A stretch of DNA of 64,000 bases from Alistipes sp. (GTDB lineage: Bacteria > Bacteroidota > Bacteroidia > Bacteroidales > Rikenellaceae), in NCBI GenBank assembly GCA_021201825.1, contig JAJQED010000023.1, positions 108,448 through 172,447 on the forward strand. Direction: 5' to 3'. Each line of letters begins with the position of its first letter. Position 1 is the first letter of the stretch. The notes under the pieces are model-generated. The model ran no database searches. It was not told where the DNA came from and worked only from the letters and a program-made list of their open reading frames with translations. Of this stretch, positions 9,290 through 16,597 are shown one piece after another. The position numbers and the translations under genes are program-made.

Positions 9290-9583
9290 ATGAAAGCGTT
9301 ATTCATATCATACAACCAGGCGCTGAACGAGCGCATCAACCAAGTGCTGGATAAACACTTTATCCGGGGCTATACCAAATGGCCGCTTACGCACGGACGC
9401 GGCAGCGTTGACGGCGAACCCCACATGGGCACCCATGCCTGGCCCGCCATGAACGCAACGATACTGGCCGTTGTCGATGACCAGAAAGTAAAACCCGTGC
9501 TCGAAGAGCTGCGCAGGATCGACGACCAGGCCAAACAGCACGGACTGAGGGCATTTGTCTGGGATATCGTGGACCAGATGTGA
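9290..9583 (+). CDS. PG0541-family transporter-associated small protein
   Basis: 97 residues, cytoplasmic by composition, with no signal or membrane segment. It matches the small PG0541-like proteins encoded after RND pumps in Bacteroidales, with a motif of the form TKWPLTHGRGSVDGEPHMG and the C-terminal stretch LRRIDDQAKQHGLRAFVWD. The compact alpha/beta pattern recalls PII-like regulators, but that is only my impression. It is the last gene of the efflux operon, 53 bases after the transporter gene and behind a stable hairpin. Its role is not established; regulation of the pump is plausible. Confidence 0.8.
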   Translation: MKALFISYNQALNERINQVLDKHFIRGYTKWPLTHGRGSVDGEPHMGTHAWPAMNATILAVVDDQKVKPVLEELRRIDDQAKQHGLRAFVWDIVDQM

Positions 9584-9752
9584 TCAATACCACACCGCTA
9601 ATTCCGTTGCGGCAACCAGTGAATGAGATTTCCATTCCGAGCTTATCCCGACGGGCTTGATCCGATCCCGATCTTCATGATGAGAGAATCGACTTGATGG
9701 AATAATACAGTTACAGTTTTCCGGGAAGTAGTACGGAACTTAAAGGTATAAC

Positions 9753-9788
9753 AACACGAAGAGCAACCCGCGGGTTGCTCTTCGTGTT
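9753..9788. terminator. Perfect 18-bp palindrome, probable bidirectional terminator
   Basis: AACACGAAGAGCAACCCG (9753-9770) is followed directly by its exact reverse complement (9771-9788). It sits between the stops of two convergent genes (9583 plus, 9807 minus), where a two-way terminator is expected. U-runs on either side are short, so termination would depend on the very strong stem. Confidence 0.65.
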
Positions 9789-9806
9789 ATGTTCTGATAA
9801 TTGTAT

Positions 9807-10712
9807 TTACCACTGGCGGCGGTAATCGTCCTGCCGCTGATAATTGGTGTTTCGATTATCTTGCTGCCGTTGACGGTAATCATCCCGGTTCGTATTATTA
9901 CGGTATCGCATCCATGTATCGTAGTCCATCATCCCCTCGGGCATCTGGTTATTATTGTAATAATTTCGGTTGGAGGGAATGGAAGAGAGGCCGTTGCGGC
10001 TGCTGTTATTATAAGTATTGCGGTAATTGCGGTTTTCCCGGTAATTTACGTCATCATAACCCGTGTAATTTTGACGGGTGGTATTATATCCGGCATTTTG
10101 ATTGTTTCGGAATATACCGCGCTCGGTATTTTGCACACGCGAATCACTGTTTTGCCGATTACCGTAACGGTCTACGGAATTGTTAACATAACCATTGCGG
10201 GCCTGACGGCGCATATTTCGCGTGGTACGTTTGTCATAAGAGCCCCTATTATAAGATCCCCGATCGGAATAATCTCCGTAGGTATTGCGGCCGTTCTCAT
10301 AAATATTGTTGATGTATTGGTCGTTATCCGTGTCGTAATAACGCTGTGAGCCGGTACGGGTGGTGTTGTAACGGCTGTCCCCGGCCCTATTGCTATAATT
10401 CTCGTTATAATACCGGGTATTTACAGTGCCGCCATAACCCGACCTGTTATTATAATAGTTGGTATTGCTGTACCCTTTACGGGCGTTTCGCCGCATCTGG
10501 CGTCGAGTACGCTTATCGTAACGGTAGTCGTCGTAACGGGCCGTATTATTTCGATAAGAGTTGTCGTAATTACTATTATAAGGCGTCTGGTAACGTTCAG
10601 CCTCGTAATCGTAACTGTTGGAACGGCTATTGTCATATCGGTTTTGCGCATATGCTCCCGTGGTCGCCATAATGCCAAGCATGACCAGTCCCGTTATTGC
10701 CTTTTTATTCAT
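9807..10712 (-). CDS. Exported Asn/Tyr/Arg-rich low-complexity protein
   Basis: 301 residues; I know no family for it. It starts with a good Sec signal peptide (MNKKAITGLVMLGIMATTGAYAQ, cleavage near residue 23). The rest is almost all Asn, Tyr, Arg, Asp, Ser, Thr, Gly and Gln with very few hydrophobic residues, so it should be disordered. A 17-residue basic element occurs twice, YDKRTRRQMRRNARKGY at 65-81 and YDKRTTRNMRRQARNGY at 159-175, 94 residues apart. No Cys is present. Directly before the ATG on this strand is a run of 15 A. The composition resembles sticky or phase-separating low-complexity proteins, and an extracellular matrix, adhesive or nucleic-acid-binding role is possible. This is inference only. 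Confidence 0.72.
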   Translation of the reverse strand: MNKKAITGLVMLGIMATTGAYAQNRYDNSRSNSYDYEAERYQTPYNSNYDNSYRNNTARYDDYRYDKRTRRQMRRNARKGYSNTNYYNNRSGYGGTVNTRYYNENYSNRAGDSRYNTTRTGSQRYYDTDNDQYINNIYENGRNTYGDYSDRGSYNRGSYDKRTTRNMRRQARNGYVNNSVDRYGNRQNSDSRVQNTERGIFRNNQNAGYNTTRQNYTGYDDVNYRENRNYRNTYNNSSRNGLSSIPSNRNYYNNNQMPEGMMDYDTWMRYRNNTNRDDYRQRQQDNRNTNYQRQDDYRRQW

Positions 10713-10727
10713 TTTTTTTTTTTTTTT
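10713..10727 (-). promoter_or_regulatory. 15-nt poly-A tract abutting the start codon
   Basis: On the minus strand 15 consecutive A precede the ATG of the low-complexity protein (16 counting the A of ATG). There is no Shine-Dalgarno sequence. Translation in Bacteroidota depends on A-rich leaders, and homopolymers of this length slip during replication and transcription, so the tract could tune expression. Confidence 0.6.
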
Positions 10728-10920
10728 GAAATTAATATTAATACAATAGTCCGTCCAAAAGCCGGGCCATAGATGCCATTTTGATGTCTTTTTGTATTAC
10801 TACAATGGAATTACTAATAAATCAGCGCAATCATAAGGAATACGATAGCTCTTATTTACAAATAGTTATATACTATGCTTTTCGGCAACCAATCCAATAA
10901 CAAAGGAAACGAAAATAAAG

Positions 10921-10951
10921 CAGGGGGATAAACCGCCGGCTTATCCCCCTG
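10921..10951 (-). terminator. Intrinsic terminator after tilS
   Basis: CAGGGGGATAA (10921-10931) pairs with TTATCCCCCTG (10941-10951) around a 9-nt loop. Read on the minus strand the stem is followed by CTTTATTTTCG, a U-rich tail. It lies 20 bases past the tilS stop and ends the murB-tilS transcript. Confidence 0.75.
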
Positions 10952-10971
10952 GTGTTTTCCCGTGCATAAGA

Positions 10972-12318
10972 TCACATTGTTTCCTTGATGATCTTCAGTA
11001 CGTTCTCGGTATCTTCGGTGATGCGGTAACGGTCGTCGATACGGCGGCCGGCTACCCATACGATATCTTCGCCGCTAAGGATGACGAACTGGCGGTTCTT
11101 TTCGGCCATGGGAACTTTACAGTCAACAAGATAGTCGCTCACCTTTTTGCGGCCGCTCATCCCGAACGGGATGAAACTGTCCCCGTCCCGCCACTTTCGC
11201 GCATGGAGCGGGAACTGCAATTTGTCAGCATCGAGTAGGGCGATATTGGCCGGGACGTCGAGGGTCTTTATATTGTCAATATCGGTGAACCGGAAAAAGA
11301 AAACCGAATTCCCGCAATAGGCCTTAATCATTTCCTTGGAAATATCCACTCCGCAGGTATCCTCATCCTTTACCGGTGCAAACATTATCCTACCCCTGTC
11401 GGTGTAAGCCACGTAATCCTTTGAATAAAACCGCTTACCGGTTTCTCCCTTTTCGAGTGCATGGCACAATCCGTCGACAACGTCGCCCTTGAATCCGTAT
11501 TTGTTCAGCAACTCATAGACCACGAAGTTACGGGGAAAGGAGCCGTCGATATCGGCCGGGTCGATGACAATGAGGCCGTCCACATGCTGCTCCACCCTGT
11601 CCCTTATCAGTTCCACGGCCCTGTTTATAAACAACTGTGCGTCCGTCAAACGCTGGACGTTCGCCGCCATTAGCTCTGTGAACTGCGGGGTGATCTCCTT
11701 GATACGGGGTATCAGGCCCAGCCGTATCTTATTTCGCAGGTATTTTGTGGAGCGGTTCGACGAATCCTCCCTGTAGGGTATTTCTTTGAGGGCGGCATAA
11801 TCGGCTATCTCCTTTCGTGACGCGAAGATCAGCGGGCGCACTACCCTGCCGTTAACAACACTGATCCCCGTAAGGCCTTTCAGTCCGGTACCGCGAATCA
11901 GGTTTATGAAGAACGTTTCGATCGAATCGTCGGCATGGTGTGCAATAGCTATAACCGTGTATCCGTGGTTTGTACACAACTGCGCGAACCAGTCATAGCG
12001 TAACCGGCGAGCGGCGATCTGGACCGATTCGCCGGTCCGCTCCATTTCACCGGCGGTGTCGAACCTGACATTATAATGCTCCAGACCGAGTTTTTCGGCC
12101 TGCCGGCATACCAGTTCCTCATCCTCGACGGCTTCTTCTCCCCGAAGCTGGAAATTGCAGTGTGCTACACCGCAATTATACCCGGCCTCCACCATAAGGG
12201 ACATCAACACCATAGAGTCGACCCCGCCGCTAACGGCCAACAACACCTTATCCTGCCGGTCCATAAGCCCGTTTTCGGTGATGTATTTCCTGAACCTGTA
12301 AAGTAAATTCGATTCCAC
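10972..12318 (-). CDS. tilS: tRNA(Ile)-lysidine synthase
   Basis: 448 residues. Uses ATP and lysine to convert cytidine 34 of the CAU-anticodon tRNA(Ile) to lysidine, so that it reads AUA as isoleucine; essential in most bacteria. The PP-loop SGGVDS is at residues 30-35, followed by the N-type ATPase core (GVAHCNFQLRGEEAVEDEELV; AIAHHADDSIETFFINLIRGTGLKGL). The C-terminal substrate-binding domain ends with the TilS-type segment RKWRDGDSFIPFGMSGRKKVSDYLVD. The gene starts 12 bases after murB on the same strand and is followed by a terminator, so murB and tilS probably form one transcript. Confidence 0.95.
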   Translation of the reverse strand: MESNLLYRFRKYITENGLMDRQDKVLLAVSGGVDSMVLMSLMVEAGYNCGVAHCNFQLRGEEAVEDEELVCRQAEKLGLEHYNVRFDTAGEMERTGESVQIAARRLRYDWFAQLCTNHGYTVIAIAHHADDSIETFFINLIRGTGLKGLTGISVVNGRVVRPLIFASRKEIADYAALKEIPYREDSSNRSTKYLRNKIRLGLIPRIKEITPQFTELMAANVQRLTDAQLFINRAVELIRDRVEQHVDGLIVIDPADIDGSFPRNFVVYELLNKYGFKGDVVDGLCHALEKGETGKRFYSKDYVAYTDRGRIMFAPVKDEDTCGVDISKEMIKAYCGNSVFFFRFTDIDNIKTLDVPANIALLDADKLQFPLHARKWRDGDSFIPFGMSGRKKVSDYLVDCKVPMAEKNRQFVILSGEDIVWVAGRRIDDRYRITEDTENVLKIIKETM

Positions 12319-12330
12319 TCTCCCGGTATT

Positions 12331-13344
12331 TTAATAAACGTTGACTTCCGATTCCAGCCGGACCCCGAACCGGCCAAATACCGCTTCTTTCACGGCATCG
12401 GCAAGGGCAAGGATATCCCTGCCGGTGGCCCCGCCGAGGTTTACCAGCACGAGCGCCTGCCTGTCATGGACCGCCGCCGGCCCCAGGCTTCGGCCTTTCC
12501 AGCCGGCCTTGTCGATCAACCAGCCTGCGGCAAGTTTTACAAGGCCGGGCTCCGTGGAGGGATATACCGGCATTTCCGGATATTCCTTTTTGAGGGTGGC
12601 GGCGATCTTTTCATCAACCACGGGGTTTTTGAAAAAACTCCCGGCGTTGCCCAACTCCGCAGGCTCCGGAAGCTTACTCTTTCGGATAGCGGTGACCGCC
12701 TGCCGGATATTTACCAGTGTAGGGCCGCCGAGCGCTTCGACAGAATCCCGCAGGTCTCCGTAACCCAGCTTCGGGGAGGGAACGGTCGAAAGCCGGAAAT
12801 TTACGGCCGTGATAATTGCCTTACCCCTAAGAGTCGTTTTGAAAATACTGCTCCGGTACCCGAAGCCGCAATGTTCCGCCGCAAGAACCATTCTGGAAGC
12901 ATTACCCACGCAGAATAACTCTACCGACTCGATAATGTCCTTAGCCTCCGATCCGTAAGCACCTATATTCTGCACGGGGCTTGCGCCGACATACCCGGGA
13001 ATGTACGACAGGTTCTCGGCACCCCAGTAACCGTTGTCCACACAATATTCTACGAACCGGTCCCACTCCACCCCGGCATCTGCCCGCACTAGCACCGTGT
13101 CACCCCCCTTACCTGAAACCTCGATATTGCCCGGGGCCGGGTGCAGCAGCACACCGTCGTAATCCCCGGTAAACAGGATATTGCTTCCCCCGGAAAGGAC
13201 GTCCCACTTGCCGTCGAAGACCCCCTCCCGATGAAGCTGCTCGAGGTCTTCCCGGTTTTGGAACGTATAGAGACACCGGCAAGTGGCCTCGATGCCGAAA
13301 GTATTGTGATTTTTAAGGCGCGCGCCCTCTTTTTTCTCCACCAT
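12331..13344 (-). CDS. murB: UDP-N-acetylmuramate dehydrogenase
   Basis: 337 residues from the ATG at 13344. Reduces UDP-N-acetylglucosamine enolpyruvate to UDP-N-acetylmuramate with NADPH and FAD in peptidoglycan synthesis. Seen: the type I MurB start (LKNHNTFGIEATCR), FAD-binding stretches (VLSGGSNILF; GAENLSYIPGYVGASPVQNIGAYG), the substrate and catalytic region RKSKLPEPAELGNAGSFFKNPV, and the C-terminal AGWLIDKAGWKG. The open frame reaches 13407, but a TATCTTTG promoter at 13353-13360 lies inside that extension. Start at 13344 then leaves almost no leader. Confidence 0.93.
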   Translation of the reverse strand: MVEKKEGARLKNHNTFGIEATCRCLYTFQNREDLEQLHREGVFDGKWDVLSGGSNILFTGDYDGVLLHPAPGNIEVSGKGGDTVLVRADAGVEWDRFVEYCVDNGYWGAENLSYIPGYVGASPVQNIGAYGSEAKDIIESVELFCVGNASRMVLAAEHCGFGYRSSIFKTTLRGKAIITAVNFRLSTVPSPKLGYGDLRDSVEALGGPTLVNIRQAVTAIRKSKLPEPAELGNAGSFFKNPVVDEKIAATLKKEYPEMPVYPSTEPGLVKLAAGWLIDKAGWKGRSLGPAAVHDRQALVLVNLGGATGRDILALADAVKEAVFGRFGVRLESEVNVY

Positions 13345-13352
13345 AACGTATG

Positions 13353-13360
13353 CAAAGATA
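13353..13360 (-). promoter_or_regulatory. -7 element of the murB-tilS promoter
   Basis: Read on the minus strand, TATCTTTG, an exact TAnnTTTG match. No clear TTG lies 19-21 nt upstream. Transcription would start at about 13347, only a few bases before the murB ATG. Confidence 0.5.
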
Positions 13361-13448
13361 TCGTTTTCGCATGAGATTGGGCTTTTTTTCGTATAGTTTG
13401 GGCGCAACCAGTCAAAAACTATCCGGAGGAACTTCTAAGACGGGAGTT

Positions 13449-13464
13449 TTTGTAAATTTACAAA
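13449..13464. promoter_or_regulatory. 16-bp perfect palindrome in the divergent murB/DUF4301 region
   Basis: TTTGTAAATTTACAAA is an exact palindrome in the intergenic region between divergent genes, upstream of both promoters. It could be a binding site for a dimeric regulator. No further copy was noticed in the window. Confidence 0.4.
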
Positions 13465-13497
13465 GGAAACTTTAAGGAAATTTTAATACTGAGCGGA

Positions 13498-13528
13498 TTG
13501 GTAATTCCGGTTAAAACCCTTAACTTTA
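13498..13528 (+). promoter_or_regulatory. Promoter of the DUF4301 gene
   Basis: TTG (13498-13500), 20 bases, TAACTTTA (13521-13528): consensus except for the last base (A for G). The expected start near 13535 leaves a leader of about 39 nt before the ATG at 13574. Confidence 0.55.
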
Positions 13529-13573
13529 TAAGGTTTTTGTCGAATTGACAAGTGGGTTAAAATCAAAGGAATA

Positions 13574-15028
13574 ATGCGGGCAATGGAATTCAGCGAAAAG
13601 GACAGGCAGCAAATTTCGGAACACGGGCTGACCGTTGAAAAAATAAAAGAGCAGATACAGAACTTTACCAACGGCTTCGAGCCGCTGCCGGTAGAGAGTG
13701 CTGCGGGTGTCGGAAACGGCATTCTGGTTTTCAATGCAGACCAGGCCCGGGAATATGCCGCCCTATATGACAATGAGGCGCAGAGATTGTCCATCGTAAA
13801 GTTCGTCCCGGCATCCGGGGCGGCGACAAGGATGTTCAAGGACTTGTTTTCTTTTGTCAACGAGGGCAAGGAGAATGACGTCGCCCGCAAAACCGTGGAA
13901 TCTATCAGGGATTTCGCGTTCTATCCTGCCTTACCCGACGGCACGGATAAACAGGACGCCAAAGGGATAGCCAGGGCCGTTCTCGACTACGGGGCCACCC
14001 TGCCCAAGGGGCTGATTTATTTCCACTCATATCCTGACGGGCCGCGTACTGCTTTCGAGGAACATTTTGCCGAGGGAGCCATGTATGCCCGCAGCGGCAA
14101 TGTGGTTCGGCTCCATTTCACTATATCTGAGGAACACCGCAACGGTTTCGAAAAACTGGCCCGTGAAGCCGCCGCTAAGTTCGGCGAAATGTACGGGGTT
14201 ACTTATGAAATCTCATTCTCGGTCCAGGACAGCGGCACGGACACAATTGCCGTGACCCCGGAAAACGAACCGTTCCGCAACGAGGACGGGACACTGCTTT
14301 TCCGTCCGGCGGGCCACGGGGCTTTGATCGGCAATCTGGACCGTATAGATGCGGATATCATTTTTATCAAGAATATCGATAACGTGGCGCCGGACAGGTT
14401 GAAAGGCGACACGGTGACCTATAAGAAACTTATAGCAGGGGTGCTCCTTGAATTAAGGAACAAAAGGGACGAACTGGCAGCGGCGATCGCCGCCGATTCG
14501 ATAGACCTCGGCGAAGCGGCAGGTATAATCGAACGGGATTTTTTTGTGCGATTACCGAAGAATTTCGAAGATTCCGGCACGGACGATAAAAAAACATTCC
14601 TTTCCCGGGTTTTGGACCGCCCTATACGGGTTTGCGGCATGGTTCGCAACGAGGGGGAGCCGGGCGGCGGACCGTTCTGGGTGAGCAACCCGAACGGGAG
14701 TACATCTTTGCAGATCGCCGAACCATCGCAGGTGGCACCGGAAAAGGCGCATCTTTTAAAAGAGGGCACCCATTTCAATCCGGTGGATATCGTTTGTTAT
14801 GTGCGAGATACGGCCGGAAATAAATACGACCTGACGCAGTTTGTCGACCCCTCTACCGGTTTTATATCGGAGAAATCCAAGGACGGCAAAAAACTTAAGG
14901 CACAGGAGTTGCCCGGCTTGTGGAACGGCGCCATGGCCGACTGGACGACGGTATTCGTCGAAGTCCCGGTTTCCACGTTCTCCCCGGTAAAGGAAGTTAC
15001 GGACCTACTCCGGCCGCAACACCGTTGA
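13574..15028 (+). CDS. DUF4301 family protein, possible nucleotidyltransferase
   Basis: 484 residues, full length for DUF4301, a Bacteroidota family without assigned function. The start at 13574 follows a plausible promoter; ATG 13583 is an alternative. No signal peptide, so cytoplasmic. Two stretches resemble sugar-phosphate nucleotidyltransferases of the GT-A/UDPGP type: PASGAATRMFK at 79-89 is like the glycine-rich NTP loop, and RPAGHGAL (244-251) with DIIFIKNIDNV (261-271) is like the PGGxG and VDN-type segments of UDP-sugar pyrophosphorylases. I therefore suspect an NTP-transferase fold, by eye only. It precedes the V-ATPase operon by 67 bases on the same strand. Confidence 0.8.
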   Translation: MRAMEFSEKDRQQISEHGLTVEKIKEQIQNFTNGFEPLPVESAAGVGNGILVFNADQAREYAALYDNEAQRLSIVKFVPASGAATRMFKDLFSFVNEGKENDVARKTVESIRDFAFYPALPDGTDKQDAKGIARAVLDYGATLPKGLIYFHSYPDGPRTAFEEHFAEGAMYARSGNVVRLHFTISEEHRNGFEKLAREAAAKFGEMYGVTYEISFSVQDSGTDTIAVTPENEPFRNEDGTLLFRPAGHGALIGNLDRIDADIIFIKNIDNVAPDRLKGDTVTYKKLIAGVLLELRNKRDELAAAIAADSIDLGEAAGIIERDFFVRLPKNFEDSGTDDKKTFLSRVLDRPIRVCGMVRNEGEPGGGPFWVSNPNGSTSLQIAEPSQVAPEKAHLLKEGTHFNPVDIVCYVRDTAGNKYDLTQFVDPSTGFISEKSKDGKKLKAQELPGLWNGAMADWTTVFVEVPVSTFSPVKEVTDLLRPQHR

Positions 15029-15095
15029 GAGACCGGAGCTGGAAGCAAACCGCCAGATAAAGACTAAAACAAGAAAAATAAAATATATACCGATC

Positions 15096-15716
15096 ATGGA
15101 AAACAAGCTGCAGGAACTGACACAGAAGCTCTATGACGAGGGGCTCGCTAAAGGGAGGGAGCAGGCCGAGAATATGCTTACGGAGGCCAAATCACAGGCG
15201 GAGAAGATAATTTCGGAGGCCAATTATGAAGCGGAACGAATCCGTAAAGAGGCCGAGCGCCAGGCCGAGGACCTGCATAAGAATACCCTTACCGAGCTGT
15301 CGCTTGCGGGCAAACAGGCCGTAGCCAAACTCAAGGACGCCATCACCGAGCTAATTATCGACAAATCGCTGGGCAATGACATCAAACAGGCCAACCTGGA
15401 TGCGCAATTCGTACGCGAGATCCTAACTACGGTCGCTTCCAACTGGACAAGCGGTGCGGCAGACGTGTCGTTGGTAGCTTTGCTCCCGGAATCGGAGAAA
15501 GCAAAACTGGACCAGGCGCTTGGCAAATCGGCCAAAGAACTGATGGACAAAGGGCTGGAGATCAAATTCTCGGACGGGGTGGAAAGCGGATTTAAGATAG
15601 GTCCTAAAAACGGGGGGTATTATATCAGCTTCACGGACGAGAGTTACGAGGCGCTGCTTAAAGAGTACCTCCGCCCGAAAGCCAAAGAGATACTGTTCGC
15701 ACCGGAGGAAAAGTAA
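15096..15716 (+). CDS. atpE: V-type ATPase subunit E
   Basis: 206 residues. Peripheral stalk subunit connecting the catalytic head to the membrane part. The N-terminal half is a long charged helix (LYDEGLAKGREQAENMLTEA and on), typical of subunit E coiled coils; the C-terminal half is a globular alpha/beta domain ending GYYISFTDESYEALLKEYL. First gene of the V-ATPase operon; no convincing TAnnTTTG promoter lies in the 67 bases before it, so read-through from the DUF4301 gene is possible. The next gene starts 2 bases after its stop. Confidence 0.88.
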   Translation: MENKLQELTQKLYDEGLAKGREQAENMLTEAKSQAEKIISEANYEAERIRKEAERQAEDLHKNTLTELSLAGKQAVAKLKDAITELIIDKSLGNDIKQANLDAQFVREILTTVASNWTSGAADVSLVALLPESEKAKLDQALGKSAKELMDKGLEIKFSDGVESGFKIGPKNGGYYISFTDESYEALLKEYLRPKAKEILFAPEEK

Positions 15717-15718
15717 CC

Positions 15719-16555
15719 ATGGCCAGGAACTATTATACGCTGGTCGCCGGGTTGCAGCAGTTCGCGCTCGATTCCGATAAAAAAGGATTCAGCGCCTGCG
15801 ACATCATCGCCCAGATACGGCCCGAGCTTAACGAGCGGGACCGGGGCTACCTGGGCCTGTTCTATGATTTCTACGATATCGAGAATATCATAAACATCAA
15901 GGCCGGGCGCGGACAATACAACGAGTTGGGTAATTACACCCGGGCCGAGCTGGAGGAATTTATGCGGGACCCGTCCGGGCTGCCGGTCTTTATAGGCCGT
16001 GTGATAGCGGCTTATGCGGACCCGGATAATCCGGAATTCGACTGGATAGACCCCGAAGTGAGTTTCGAGAGGGCTCTGTTCATTTCGTATTATGACCAGT
16101 GCGCCCGCAGCGGCAACAGGTTCATCCGCGAATGGTACGAGTTCGACCGCAACCTGCGTAACGTGATCGCTGCCTATTCCGCCCGCAAGGCTTCGCTTCC
16201 GATCGGGGAGCAACTGGTAGGCACCGGCTATGTGAGGGATAACCTGGCGCGGAGTTCCGCCGCCGATTTCGGCCTGCGTGGCGAACTGGACTATATAGAC
16301 GAGTTGATAGACGCCCTTTCGGACGAGGATAACCTGCTGGAAAAAGAGCGGAAGATCGATATGATCCGCTGGCGTGAGTCGGACCAGTTGACCCCGTTCG
16401 ACTATTTCGACATGAACGCCATACTGGCCTACCTCGTTAAGATCAATATAGTACACCGCTGGGTGACGCTCGACGAGGGATACGGCCGAGAGATGTTCCA
16501 GAAACTCATGGCCGCGCTGGACGGCAAGCAGCTTATCGGGAGCCAGTCCTCCTGA
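15719..16555 (+). CDS. DUF2764 V-ATPase operon protein, possible subunit C analogue
   Basis: 278 residues, mostly helical, no signal peptide or membrane segment. It belongs to DUF2764, found second in compact V-ATPase operons of Bacteroidota, spirochaetes and chlamydiae. It begins NYYTLVAGLQQFALDSDKK and contains aromatic and acidic helices with paired Asp/Glu. The operon lacks a recognisable C subunit gene, and this protein has the right position and an all-helical make-up, so it may fill the C (d) role joining the rotor to the membrane ring. That role is inferred from context, not shown by the sequence. Confidence 0.82.
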   Translation: MARNYYTLVAGLQQFALDSDKKGFSACDIIAQIRPELNERDRGYLGLFYDFYDIENIINIKAGRGQYNELGNYTRAELEEFMRDPSGLPVFIGRVIAAYADPDNPEFDWIDPEVSFERALFISYYDQCARSGNRFIREWYEFDRNLRNVIAAYSARKASLPIGEQLVGTGYVRDNLARSSAADFGLRGELDYIDELIDALSDEDNLLEKERKIDMIRWRESDQLTPFDYFDMNAILAYLVKINIVHRWVTLDEGYGREMFQKLMAALDGKQLIGSQSS

Positions 16556-16597
16556 GGGCATAAAGTAAAACCGGAATAAAAAGTAAAACTTAATAAT

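Noticed and set aside
9801..10349. A 182-codon plus-strand frame rich in Ile and Val across the low-complexity gene
   Set aside because: It is the antisense of the Asn/Tyr codons. The minus-strand frame has a clear signal peptide and start context, so the plus frame is a shadow.
12319..12330. tRNA or small RNA genes in the intergenic regions
   Set aside because: I looked for cloverleaf-like sequence in all gaps of the window and found none; gaps hold only promoters, hairpins and terminators.
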